DNA of 64,000 nt from assembly GCA_942492115.1 (NCBI GenBank), contig CALODL010000015.1, positions 248,001 through 312,000 on the forward strand. Reading direction: 5' to 3'. The stretch is from CALODL01 sp942492115 (GTDB lineage Bacteria; Planctomycetota; Phycisphaerae; UBA1845; CAIVHJ01). The notes under the pieces are model-generated. The model saw only the letters and a list, made by a program, of their open reading frames with translations, was not told the origin of the DNA and did not search any database. Each line of letters begins with the position of its first letter. The stretch's first letter is position 1. Positions 9,795 through 17,800 of the stretch are shown one piece after another. The translations under genes were made by a program, and so were the position numbers.

Positions 9795-12206
9795 ATGATG
9801 ATGGACACGCAGCACACTTCCAGACGGCTTGTCTACATGGTATGGGCGCTCATTCCCGCCGCTGTGTTCATTATTACGCTGGAGGCTTCTGGTCAAGATC
9901 TTTACTGGGCCGAAGACTATCAGGTCTTACGCTCTGACCATGCGCTGAGTAGACCCACAGTATTGATCACTGAGCAGGATTATCGCCTCACCGCTTTCGC
10001 TCTCGATGTCGAGAACCGCAAGATCTACTGGTCGCTCCTCGTCGGTGGGCGCATCAAAAAGGCTAACCTTGATGGCTCTGGCATTGAAGACCTCGGAGTC
10101 TCCAACGCCCTCGCCGAAGGCTTCTTACTCGATCCGCAAAACCAGCGCCTTTACTGGACAGAACGGTTCTTGCGCCGAATTCGGTCGGTACGAACCGACG
10201 GCACGGACCTCCGAACGGTGGCCGAGTTGAACCACAACCCCGGGGGCCTCGTGCTCGACACCCAAGCAGGTATGTTGTACTGGGACAATGATCTATTTCG
10301 AGATATCTGGCGCATGACGCTGGATGGCCGGGACCAGCAACTGTTCCATGATTCGCATGGCGAGATCACTGGAATGGGATTTGCATCGGGCGATGGCATC
10401 CTGTTCTGGAGCGAGTTTGGCCCAATCATCGCTCGCCCCGTGTCCGGAACCGCCACACACGTCATCACATCATCCGGTGCGCACCGGTTCGGTGTTGATG
10501 AGATCAATGACAACGTGTGGTGGTACGACAAGCCCGCCCAACTGTTCCACAAAACGTCATTTGACGGCTTGTTTACTCAGTCAATTCCCTACTTATCCGA
10601 ATCAGGCGTCCGCTGGATCGCAGTAGATGGTCGTGAATGCTCCGGAAATGGAATACGCGTTGACGGTACTTGTGTCTGCGACGACCAGTGGTCAGGCGAC
10701 AACTGTGCGTGCTTCATGGGCAAGTGCGCAGGTGGATGCTCCGGCCACGGGACCTGTTCGTGTGGCTATTGCTATTGTGAGCCTGGATGGCAGGGTGACG
10801 ACTGTTCCTGTCCGACCGAGTGCCCAAGCGGTTGCTCAGGCCACGGATCCTGTGACTGCGGAGTGTGCATCTGTGACGATGGGTACACGGGCGAAGACTG
10901 CGCATGCTTCACTGGACCGTGCCTGAACGACTGCTCCAACCAGGGAGCATGTGATTGTGGCACCTGCGTTTGTGATGTGCCGTGGGATGGACCGGATTGC
11001 TCGTGCATGTTCGAACCGTGCCCAGGCGATTGCTCAGGCCACGGCGAGTGTGATTGCGGCATCTGTGTCTGTACGCCAGGCTGGGAGGGTGACGACTGTA
11101 CTCAAGCTTCGTTATCGCCCATGCGTGTCTTCATGGCCCCCGATGGGCTACAGAACATTGCTGCGACCCATGGCCACACGACCTATGTCATGCCCGCCGG
11201 GGAGCGGGTGCGCATGATGGTCTGGATGCACGACGTGACCCCGCCGGGCGACGAACTTGCTGGCTACCAGTTGATCTTGTCGATGGCTGGCGTGCCACAA
11301 GGTCGCGCCACCGGGCGCGTTGAGTATGTTGACAATAACCCCGGGCAACCCGGAGGCGACAGCGCCGTAGTTGACACGCAGCGCGACGACTGGGTCTTCG
11401 CGAGTCATCCCGCAGTGCTCGAGCCAACCTACAACGAGACACCTGCAGAAGATTTCTTCGGTGTATTCTACGCGACGATTCCAGGTCTCGGAATCGACGC
11501 CGGAGCAACAGCGAGAGTGTATTATCTGTTCGAATTCGACATCGAGTCCTCGGTGGATGCCCAAGGTGAATTCGAGCTGAGGTTTTTTCTCGCACCCAAG
11601 GATACGGGACCATTGACTGCGATGTTTACGCATTATGGAAGCGAGTATGTGACCGACGAGTTCCAGAAACTCACGGTGTTGGTCGGAGGCGTCCAGCCAT
11701 TGACGAGTATCCCGCCGCACACGAGCACCGACCCCTCCTCGCCGCGCAGCTCATCTGGGCAGGGCGGCTTGATGCAGATGACTCTCAACACGAACGGCCC
11801 GGCAACCAATCTGGACATCAATGACCTCACGGTCGCGGCGAGCGAAGGAAGCCCGCCGCAAGTCACAGAACTCATCACAACCGAGAACCAGGCGACAGCG
11901 AGGTTCGACAAGCCCGTCCCTGCGGGTGCATGTATCACGATCACACACACACCAAGCCACTGGTACTCAACGGTGCGCTCACTGCCCGGTGACGTCACCG
12001 GTGACGGGATCAGCAACGTGCTCGACGTCAGTGCACTGGTCGCACACCTGCAAGGCACGCTCGACCCGCCGTTGGCCGACTGGCAATGCGACATCGATCA
12101 GTCCGGCACATGTAACGGCCTCGATATCCTGTGGCTCATCGACCTGCTCAACGGTGCCGACGGCGGCGTGGCGTGGAATGGTGTGAAGGTCCCCGAGTGT
12201 CCGTAG
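9795..12206 (+). CDS. Secreted YWTD-propeller / EGF-like / dockerin protein
   Basis: 803 residues. GGAGAG precedes a cluster of three ATGs (9795, 9798, 9801). After a hydrophobic signal region (to ~residue 35) come six blades of an LDL-receptor class B type propeller, each with a Y/W-W signature: LYWAED, IYWSLL, LYWTER, LYWDND, LFWSEF, VWWYDK. Residues ~281-435 are five tandem EGF/tenascin-like repeats of ~31 residues (CSGHGTCSCGYCYCEPGW type). One copy of the array's repeat domain follows (from 443), then a beta domain and the dockerin end (PGDVTGDGISNVLD, CDIDQSGTCNGLD). The propeller and EGF units replace the first repeat-domain copy found in its two neighbours. The architecture suggests adhesion or ligand capture outside the cell; the ligand is unknown. 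Confidence 0.8.
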   Translation: MMMDTQHTSRRLVYMVWALIPAAVFIITLEASGQDLYWAEDYQVLRSDHALSRPTVLITEQDYRLTAFALDVENRKIYWSLLVGGRIKKANLDGSGIEDLGVSNALAEGFLLDPQNQRLYWTERFLRRIRSVRTDGTDLRTVAELNHNPGGLVLDTQAGMLYWDNDLFRDIWRMTLDGRDQQLFHDSHGEITGMGFASGDGILFWSEFGPIIARPVSGTATHVITSSGAHRFGVDEINDNVWWYDKPAQLFHKTSFDGLFTQSIPYLSESGVRWIAVDGRECSGNGIRVDGTCVCDDQWSGDNCACFMGKCAGGCSGHGTCSCGYCYCEPGWQGDDCSCPTECPSGCSGHGSCDCGVCICDDGYTGEDCACFTGPCLNDCSNQGACDCGTCVCDVPWDGPDCSCMFEPCPGDCSGHGECDCGICVCTPGWEGDDCTQASLSPMRVFMAPDGLQNIAATHGHTTYVMPAGERVRMMVWMHDVTPPGDELAGYQLILSMAGVPQGRATGRVEYVDNNPGQPGGDSAVVDTQRDDWVFASHPAVLEPTYNETPAEDFFGVFYATIPGLGIDAGATARVYYLFEFDIESSVDAQGEFELRFFLAPKDTGPLTAMFTHYGSEYVTDEFQKLTVLVGGVQPLTSIPPHTSTDPSSPRSSSGQGGLMQMTLNTNGPATNLDINDLTVAASEGSPPQVTELITTENQATARFDKPVPAGACITITHTPSHWYSTVRSLPGDVTGDGISNVLDVSALVAHLQGTLDPPLADWQCDIDQSGTCNGLDILWLIDLLNGADGGVAWNGVKVPECP
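10635..11100 (+). repeat. Five tandem EGF/tenascin-like repeats inside the 9795-12206 gene
   Basis: About 31 codons per unit, with the pattern C-x2/3-G-x-CSGHG-x-C-x-CG-x-C-x-C-x4-W-x-G-x-DC. The units are also similar at DNA level (CAGGCCACGG recurs), which points to expansion by local duplication. Confidence 0.75.
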
Positions 12207-12438
12207 CGCCTGTTTCAGGAATGGGTTGCGCTGCCTGGCTACACGCGCAGGAGGGGTTGCCACGCTCCGTTTCGCGGTGATTTCAAGCCGGGACAGTTTC
12301 CCGTGACGCCCGTTCTCGCCGTGGGCCGACGCAATCCAGGAAGGAATTGCAGCCCCTGCAGCGGGCCGCACTTAAGCGATTCTCTAATACATGTGGCTCG
12401 AGCGCCGCCGATCGTGCATGATTGCTGCCAGGTCAGGC

Positions 12439-14406
12439 ATGAAACACTTCCTCATATATATATGCTGCCTGGGCGTGCTGCCGTCCCCCGTGTGGGCTGA
12501 TGTACGAGCGTTCATGGCGACCGATGGGACCCAGTCGGAGCAGCCGGCATCGGGCCCGACATCACTGACCATGTTTGCCGGCGAAACCGTCCGTGTCATG
12601 GTGTGGATGGAAGACACCAACAACTCGTTCCAGGAACTCAATGCCTACCAGATCCTCATGCCCATGATGCCCGATGCGCTGGGCGCTGCAGGCACGGTGA
12701 GCTACGTCGACAACAATGCCGGCAAGGGTGGGGGCGACTCGATCCTCATCGATACGACCCGTGACGATTTCGCTTTTTCCGAAGCACTGGTCATCCTCGA
12801 ACCGGTATACAACGAAACCCCTGTCCAAAACTACTTCGGTTGCATTTACAACTCGATTCCGGGGCTCGGCACCGTGGTGGCCGACACGGGCGTCCGCTAT
12901 CTGTTCGAGTTCGAGTACACGGCGTCGAAGGATGCCTGCGGCATGTTCGAGGCACGTTTTCGCCTGTCGCCCAAGGCGCCCCCCCTGTCAGCGTTATTCG
13001 TACCTGGCGGCGCGCAGTTCTTCGTCGATGCGTACCAGCCGTTGATCATCGATGTCATCTGCCCGGAGTGCGACGGCGAACCATGCGACGATCGCAACGC
13101 CTGCACGATCAACGATGTGTGTATTGATATCGAATGCATCGGAGAACGGGTCGACTGCACTCCCGCCGGTAACGAATGCGCAGCGGCCAGCTGCGACGTG
13201 AACGGTCAGGACGGCAATTGTGCGATCCTGACCCCGACCAACGAAGGCCAACCGTGCGCGGACGGCACCGGCGTGTGCCGTGATGGCGCCTGTGCGGACA
13301 CTGGAGGTGGAACCTACCTTGTGTTCATGGCCATGGACGGCGAGCAGACCGACCAGCCACCCTCTGGCCCCACGCAGGCCAGTATGGATCCCGATTCGAC
13401 GGCGCAGCTCATGGTGTGGATGGACAGTGTCAAGCCCGACGAAGGCCTTGAAGCGCATCAGATCATCCTGCCGTATGAGGCCACGCCGCTGGGCGATGCC
13501 TGCGGCACGTTGACCTATGTCGATATCGATCCAGGGCTCGGTGGCGGCGATTCGATCTACCTCGACACGTCGCGTGCTGACTGGCTGTTCGTCAACTCGC
13601 TGAGCGATACCGCGCCGGTGTACACCGAGCAAGAAAACAGCAACTACTTCGGGATGTTCTACGCCACGGTACCCGGGCGGAGCATCATACCGCCGCCAGG
13701 AGTCAGCTACCTGTGCGAGTTCGATGTCGCCTCTTCGCGGGACGCGTGTGGCCTGTTCGAGATCAAGTTTCGCCGCCCCCCAGAAGCTCCACCTCAAACA
13801 GCGATCTTTGCCCCACTCGGCGCCAAGTTCATCGTGGAGGAATTCCAGACGCTCATCGTTGACCTGGGGCCGTGTACCAACCCGTGCAACAAGCAACAAC
13901 CCCTCTTCAGCATTCCGCCGGACGGCAGCATTGATCCGAGTGGAGCTCCAGGCCCTGACGGCATCGGAGGCACCGACACCATCACCGTCGTCTTCAGCGG
14001 CCCGAGTGTGGTGGAACCAGCAGACTTCTCGTTCGACGTGACCGCTGGCACTGCACCGATCGTCGACAGCCTGCGCGGCGATGCCACGGCTGTCGAGTTG
14101 TTGCTCGACCGCCCGATTCCCGCCGGTGCGTGCACGACACTGACGCACATGGCCAGCGGTTGGGTATCGCAGATCCGCTCACTCCCCGGCGATGTCAACG
14201 GGGATGCCATCACGACGCCGATCGACATTCTGGCGCTGATCGATCACCTCAATGGCATCACGCAACCGCCGCTGCCCGACTGGCAATGCGACATCGACCG
14301 CTCCGGCGCGTGTAACGGCCTTGATATCCTGCAGCTCATTGACCTGCTCAACGGAGCTGATGACAGCATGGCGTGGAACGGCGTTGAGGCACCGCTCTGT
14401 CCTTGA
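12439..14406 (+). CDS. Secreted dockerin protein, third member of the array
   Basis: 655 residues from the ATG at 12439, chosen because the protein then opens with a clean signal peptide (MKHFLIYICCLGVLPSPVWA|D); in-frame ATGs at 12418 and an earlier start at 12391 are possible, and the ribosome site is weak. The layout copies the first array gene: repeat domain, Cys-rich linker (CDGEPCDDRNACTIND...), second repeat domain, a beta domain introduced by PLFSIPPDGSIDPSG, and a dockerin end with loops PGDVNGDAITTPID and CDIDRSGACNGLD. In the first loop the usual DG pair is DA, which may weaken calcium binding. It ends at 14406, directly before a degenerate extra dockerin segment. Confidence 0.8.
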   Translation: MKHFLIYICCLGVLPSPVWADVRAFMATDGTQSEQPASGPTSLTMFAGETVRVMVWMEDTNNSFQELNAYQILMPMMPDALGAAGTVSYVDNNAGKGGGDSILIDTTRDDFAFSEALVILEPVYNETPVQNYFGCIYNSIPGLGTVVADTGVRYLFEFEYTASKDACGMFEARFRLSPKAPPLSALFVPGGAQFFVDAYQPLIIDVICPECDGEPCDDRNACTINDVCIDIECIGERVDCTPAGNECAAASCDVNGQDGNCAILTPTNEGQPCADGTGVCRDGACADTGGGTYLVFMAMDGEQTDQPPSGPTQASMDPDSTAQLMVWMDSVKPDEGLEAHQIILPYEATPLGDACGTLTYVDIDPGLGGGDSIYLDTSRADWLFVNSLSDTAPVYTEQENSNYFGMFYATVPGRSIIPPPGVSYLCEFDVASSRDACGLFEIKFRRPPEAPPQTAIFAPLGAKFIVEEFQTLIVDLGPCTNPCNKQQPLFSIPPDGSIDPSGAPGPDGIGGTDTITVVFSGPSVVEPADFSFDVTAGTAPIVDSLRGDATAVELLLDRPIPAGACTTLTHMASGWVSQIRSLPGDVNGDAITTPIDILALIDHLNGITQPPLPDWQCDIDRSGACNGLDILQLIDLLNGADDSMAWNGVEAPLCP

Positions 14407-14456
14407 AGCTGCCCCCCGAGACAGTGCCTGCGAGGTGTGCCACGATACGAAGAGTG

Positions 14457-14571
14457 CTGATCGACCATCTCAACAGGTCATCGAGTTGGCCGACCGGCAA
14501 TGCGATGTCGGCTGTCGGACGCGCGACACCCAGGACATTCTGGCGCTGATCGATTTCCTTAACGGTGCGTT
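14457..14571 (+). pseudogene. Frameshifted dockerin relic
   Basis: 14457-14477 reads LIDHLNR in one frame, and 14486-14571 reads LADRQCDVGC...DTQDILALIDFLNGA in another. Together they match the dockerin ends of the three intact genes (LIDHLNG...LADWQCDIDQSGACNGLDILAEIDLLNG), with a frame change in between and damaged calcium-loop residues. It is the tail of a lost fourth or fifth array member, or of a partial duplication. Confidence 0.7.
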
Positions 14572-14891
14572 CGGTCATGAGGCGCTGCCCTGGCCACGCT
14601 GGCCCGTCGCTCCGTCCTTTGAGCCATCAGCAACTCCTTGAGGATCTGCTTGTCGAGCTGCAATTCCTGAACGATCTTGTTCAGCCGCAGGACCTCGCGC
14701 TCGAGATCGTGGATCCGGTTGATTTCTGCCATACCGATCTGGCCATATTGACCACGCCAGCGATAGTAGGTGAACTCGGCAATCCCCAGCGCCGCGCAAA
14801 TCTCGGCGACCGTTTCGCCCGTCGCCAGCCGCCGCTCCGCTTCGCGCAAGCAGCCCATGATCTGGACAGGTGTAAAGCGTCTGCGTTTCAT
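14559..14891 (-). CDS. IS3-family transposase OrfA (element truncated)
   Basis: 110 residues opening MKRRRFTPVQIMGCLREAE, with a helix-turn-helix (VAEICAALGIAEFTYYRWRG) and a leucine-zipper-like coiled coil (LEREVLRLNKIVQELQLDKQILKEL). This is the layout of IS3-family OrfA, which binds the element ends and is normally joined to the DDE-bearing OrfB by -1 frameshifting. The start has a perfect AAGGAGGTG site (14894-14902). Beyond KELLMAQ the C-terminus is not family-like and runs into the dockerin relic. No OrfB is present, so the element cannot move on its own. Confidence 0.8.
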   Translation of the reverse strand: MKRRRFTPVQIMGCLREAERRLATGETVAEICAALGIAEFTYYRWRGQYGQIGMAEINRIHDLEREVLRLNKIVQELQLDKQILKELLMAQRTERRASVARAAPHDRTHR

Positions 14892-14905
14892 GGCACCTCC
14901 TTGAT
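14572..14905 (-). mobile_element. Remnant of an IS3-family insertion sequence
   Basis: Only the OrfA end remains. The 3' break lies near 14570-14630, where OrfA sequence gives way to dockerin relic. No terminal inverted repeats or target duplication could be identified by eye, so the outer limit near 14905 is approximate. Confidence 0.55.
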
Positions 14906-15317
14906 TGCGCGCCCTCCAGTGGGCGCCCCGAGCTTAGGGCACATGCCATACCAGCTCTGTGAACGCGGCGCGATCTGTCTGGTGCCCACCGGGTTGCTCT
15001 TCGCGATGCCCGCCTGGCAGGACTGGGAATCCCCTGTTGTCCCCACCCCCACATGTGCACAATTGCCGCGCTCTGACTTCACCCGGCAGGCCCTGCCCCC
15101 CGCTCGCAGCACTGGTGTTCGACCTACCCGTCGATAACAGCCCTGATAAATTTGTGCGAAATCTGCCAATGCGGTGCAGAAGCTCAGGGTCTCGATCCGA
15201 TAGTGAACGGTGTACACAGGGGAGTGAAGCTCCCAAAGACAGATCACAACGTCGGTTACGGCGTTGCAAAACTTTGGACAGTCAACAAAACACAGGAAGA
15301 GAAAAGGAGATTCTCAC
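14906..15317. other. Gene-free stretch beside the IS remnant
   Basis: About 410 bases. Overlapping ORFs occur on both strands without ribosome sites or recognisable sequence. It may include flanking DNA brought in by the IS element and the promoter of the next gene; nothing specific is seen. Confidence 0.35.
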
Positions 15318-15626
15318 ATGGCCAACCCCAACAGAACCAGCTCGAACGGTGGAACGACCTTCGCACAGCAGCAGAACAGCGCCCACTGCACCTTCGGTAC
15401 GAGCATCCCCTTCGAAGGCATCGCCGAGCCGGGCTGCTACGTGTGCAACTGGAGTGGTCACCTTCTCCGCGTCCCGGAAGACGGCGTCGCCCCGGGCCGC
15501 TCCCCACTGATCACCATGGTCGGCTGCGAACCACTGTTCGTCACCAAGATCAGCGACAACCCCTACATTCCGACGACCAAGGCCAAGATGCTCGCGTGCA
15601 ATTTTGACCTCAACGTCAACTTCTAG
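15318..15626 (+). CDS. Small protein of unknown family (paralogue A)
   Basis: 102 residues. The ATG at 15318 is set by AAGGAGA at 15304-15310. The first ~25 residues are polar and rich in Asn, Thr, Ser and Gln; the rest is a compact conserved unit: CTFGTSIPFEGIAEPGC, YVCNWSGHLLRVPEDGV, GRSPLI, EPLFVTKISDNPYIP, and the C-terminal TKAKMLACNFDLNVNF. There is no signal peptide or membrane segment. A paralogue lies at 17801-18082 on the other strand and shares most of the conserved unit. No known domain was recognised. The high match to the paralogue against a diverged N-terminus shows that the conserved part is under selection. The gene stands alone between its own gap and a terminator. Confidence 0.75.
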   Translation: MANPNRTSSNGGTTFAQQQNSAHCTFGTSIPFEGIAEPGCYVCNWSGHLLRVPEDGVAPGRSPLITMVGCEPLFVTKISDNPYIPTTKAKMLACNFDLNVNF

Positions 15627-15650
15627 GCCAGCTATACGATACGACGCTGA

Positions 15651-15696
15651 CCAGCGGCCGAAGCGGGAACCCCCGTCGAGGCCGCTGGCTGTTTTT
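15651..15696 (+). terminator. Intrinsic terminator after paralogue A
   Basis: Stem CCAGCGGCC (15651-15659) with GGCCGCTGG (15680-15688), followed by CTGTTTTT, 24 bases after the stop codon. The remaining ~290 bases up to the next gene show no other feature. Confidence 0.75.
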
Positions 15697-15984
15697 ACAG
15701 CACACGTTGGGGCCCAATCTCCAACCATGCCCAGGGCATGCGGGCCTCACACCTGCGGCATCCTTCCCCCGTCACGCGGTGATCGATTCCTCGCTACACC
15801 GTGACGATTCGAAGCCAAACTCACTACTCCATAAAGAGTTACGTCGCACGACGCAGCCATGCCGGGCCTGATCCACTGGACCGCGCGTGCTTGTAAGAGG
15901 TTCGCTCGACCCGTTAGACTGCGCATGCTGGATTTGATGATCCTGCGCGTCACATTGAGCCCACGCTCACCAGGAGAAAGAGGC

Positions 15985-16770
15985 ATGCTACGGACCCCGA
16001 CACTCATCGTATGCGTGGTCGCCGCAATCGCCGGCCCCGTTCTGGCTACTGAAGTCGTCTTGGCACCAAGCAAAGATAACACCATTTACAGCGACCCGCT
16101 CTTCAGCAATGGCAGCGGCCAGCATCTGTTCAGCGGACGAACGGCAGCCGTGCTGAATCCCAGCAGTCGCCGGGGACTCATCCAGTTCGATGTGGCCGGA
16201 GGCGTGTTCGAGGATGCAACAATCACCAACGTCACGCTGACCATGTACATGTCCAGGACGAATGTCGGTTCCCCAACCGTCAACATTGCACTGCATCGCC
16301 TCAGCACTGAATGGGGCGAGGGTGCTACGGATGCTCAGGACGAAGAGGGCGTCGGAGGTCCGCCGGAGCCGGGCGACGCGACGTGGGAGCATACATTCTT
16401 CGACACTGACTCGTGGACGACACAGGGGGGGGACTTCCTGGGAACCGTCAGCGCCATGACTGCCGTGGGCGACGAAGGATTCTACAGCTGGAGCTCGCCT
16501 CAACTGATCGCCGACGTTCAGGACATGCTGGACAACCCCGGCGGCAACCTCGGTTGGATCCTGATCGGAGATGAGGATCAACCGACGACCGCCAAGCGTT
16601 TCGACTCACGCGAGAATCCCACGATGTCTCAGCGCCCAGTGTTGGTCATCGAATTCGAGGGTGGCGTCCCGACAACGTCCGAATGGGGCCTGATCGCCAT
16701 GGGAGGCCTGTTGCTCACGGGCGGCCTGGTTGTCATCAGCCGTCGGCGCGGCGTAAGCTGCGCTCTCTAG
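15985..16770 (+). CDS. Secreted DNRLRE-domain protein with IPTL-CTERM-like tail
   Basis: 261 residues. The ATG at 15985 has AGGAGA at 15972-15977 and gives a signal peptide ending in VLATE. Residues ~20-225 form a DNRLRE-type beta-sandwich (SKDNTIYSD, RRGLIQFDV, NVTLTMYM, RFDSRENP, RPVLVIEFE), a fold typical of carbohydrate-binding or structural surface modules. The C-terminus VPTTSEWGLIAMGGLLLTGG plus a hydrophobic helix and Arg cluster (SRRRG) matches the IPTL-CTERM sorting tail, normally processed by an exosortase/archaeosortase-like enzyme in the envelope; the canonical I-P-T-L is V-P-T-T here. No sorting enzyme is seen in the window. It sits between the two small paralogues. Confidence 0.85.
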   Translation: MLRTPTLIVCVVAAIAGPVLATEVVLAPSKDNTIYSDPLFSNGSGQHLFSGRTAAVLNPSSRRGLIQFDVAGGVFEDATITNVTLTMYMSRTNVGSPTVNIALHRLSTEWGEGATDAQDEEGVGGPPEPGDATWEHTFFDTDSWTTQGGDFLGTVSAMTAVGDEGFYSWSSPQLIADVQDMLDNPGGNLGWILIGDEDQPTTAKRFDSRENPTMSQRPVLVIEFEGGVPTTSEWGLIAMGGLLLTGGLVVISRRRGVSCAL

Positions 16771-16925
16771 AACGTTGGCTGGCATCCGTTCCCGGGTTCA
16801 GCTAGACTTCATTTCGTTGCTGTGGCAACGACTACATCAATTGCCAATGCCGCAGCAACAACGGAGCTGTCTCACAGTCTTGATGCGTTCAATTCTGTCG
16901 TCATGTCCTTTGATCGAGGCCCCCT

Positions 16926-17684
16926 ATGGTTCGGCATGAAGCCATCGCAACGGATGATTTCTATGAGCGCACGGTCGTGGCAGCAGTTGACCTGCTGGGC
17001 ATGCAGGACTTGCTCACGCGTGACGAGACGGCCAGTGCGGCCATGGACGCCATCGATCTGCTGGTGCGCGACACCACGGACAACGACATGATCCTGACCC
17101 CGGCACACTCGTTCTCGAGTAGCCAGAAATTCGTCTACCGTGCTTACTTCGCTGACTCGGCATACCTCTTTGCAGACCCCACCATGATGATGGAGAAGCA
17201 GACCGAAAACCTGCTGCTCAAGTGCGGCTCACTCATCGCACACGGCCTGCGGCAGTGGGTCGCCGGAGAAAACAAACAGTTCCTCGCCCGGGTTGGCATT
17301 GCTTCGGGCAACGTCCGCTGGCGTCGGTTGCAGTGGCTTGGCGAGAACATTCTCATTCCCATCGGCACGGCCATGTCGCGGTCATACCGCCTGGCCACGT
17401 CGCAACAGTGGATCGGCGGCGCCATCGAACGTAACCTGATCGCCAACCACGATCGGTACAGACTGCCCTACGATGTTCCCACTTCACGTGATCACGGCGA
17501 GTTGGACGCGATCAACTGGGTTCAACTCCTGGCCGACAACAATGGCCTTGAGAACGTGACCGCGCAACTCGAAGAAGCGATCAACGAGCGCCAGCCTGAA
17601 GACGAGGCGTCGCGCAGGAAGTATTCCAACACACGGATATTCGTCGAACATGCGGCAGCCGCCGCCTCAGCTGCAGATGGATGA
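16926..17684 (+). CDS. Divergent class III nucleotidyl-cyclase-like protein
   Basis: 252 residues with no signal peptide or membrane segment. The order of motifs resembles a single-domain class III adenylate/guanylate cyclase fold: VVAAVDLLGMQDLL (the usual FxDILGF strand with its first metal Asp), AYFADSAYLFAD (the FSDS loop with the second metal Asp), FLARVGIASGNV (the RGGIAxG hairpin), and ILIPIGTAMSRSYRLATSQQ (the GPAxxxAxxLE helix). Both metal Asp residues seem to be kept, but the base-recognition residues cannot be assigned. Such cytoplasmic proteins occur in many bacteria, some in cyclic-nucleotide defence systems (Pycsar), but no effector gene is seen next to it. It could equally be a non-catalytic relative. 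The call is inferential. Confidence 0.5.
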   Translation: MVRHEAIATDDFYERTVVAAVDLLGMQDLLTRDETASAAMDAIDLLVRDTTDNDMILTPAHSFSSSQKFVYRAYFADSAYLFADPTMMMEKQTENLLLKCGSLIAHGLRQWVAGENKQFLARVGIASGNVRWRRLQWLGENILIPIGTAMSRSYRLATSQQWIGGAIERNLIANHDRYRLPYDVPTSRDHGELDAINWVQLLADNNGLENVTAQLEEAINERQPEDEASRRKYSNTRIFVEHAAAAASAADG

Positions 17685-17735
17685 TCCCCGCGCTGCACGC
17701 GCCCCGTTGTTGAAGTCTCTGACAGCAACAAAAAA

Positions 17736-17769
17736 AGACCCCGCCGCGCACAATTGCGCGACGGGGTCT
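17736..17769 (-). terminator. Bidirectional intrinsic terminator between convergent genes
   Basis: A 15-base stem with one mismatch (AGACCCCGCCGCGCA with TGCGCGACGGGGTCT, loop CAAT). The A-run to its left gives TTTTTTTGTTG on the minus strand, ending paralogue B; ATTTTG on the right can serve the plus-strand gene. Confidence 0.9.
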
Positions 17770-17800
17770 ATTTTGTGATGTCCGTTATCTTCTAATCAGC

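Larger units (their letters stand above)
7722..13865 (+). repeat. Five copies of a ~190-residue domain across three paralogues
   Basis: Copies lie at about 7722-8290, 8541-9090, 11121-11695, 12499-13065 and 13315-13865. Shared landmarks in order: V-F-M-A...DG, a GP/GT turn, GETVRLMVWMED-like strand, YQ..., G-TVTYVDN-PG, GGDSI..DT.RDDWVF, YNETP..FFG.FYATIPGLG, YLFEF, CG.FE..FRL.PK.PP, and YQPLII. A sixth, truncated copy begins at 7370. No family name could be assigned by eye. Confidence 0.7.

Noticed and set aside
10635..11100. Regular spaced DNA repeats that could suggest a CRISPR-like array
   Set aside because: Repeats are in frame, imperfect, and encode EGF-like Cys patterns; there are no unique spacers.
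15859..15984. N-terminal extension of the DNRLRE protein from an ATG at 15859
   Set aside because: The extension lacks signal-peptide character, while the ATG at 15985 has AGGAGA and a good signal peptide.
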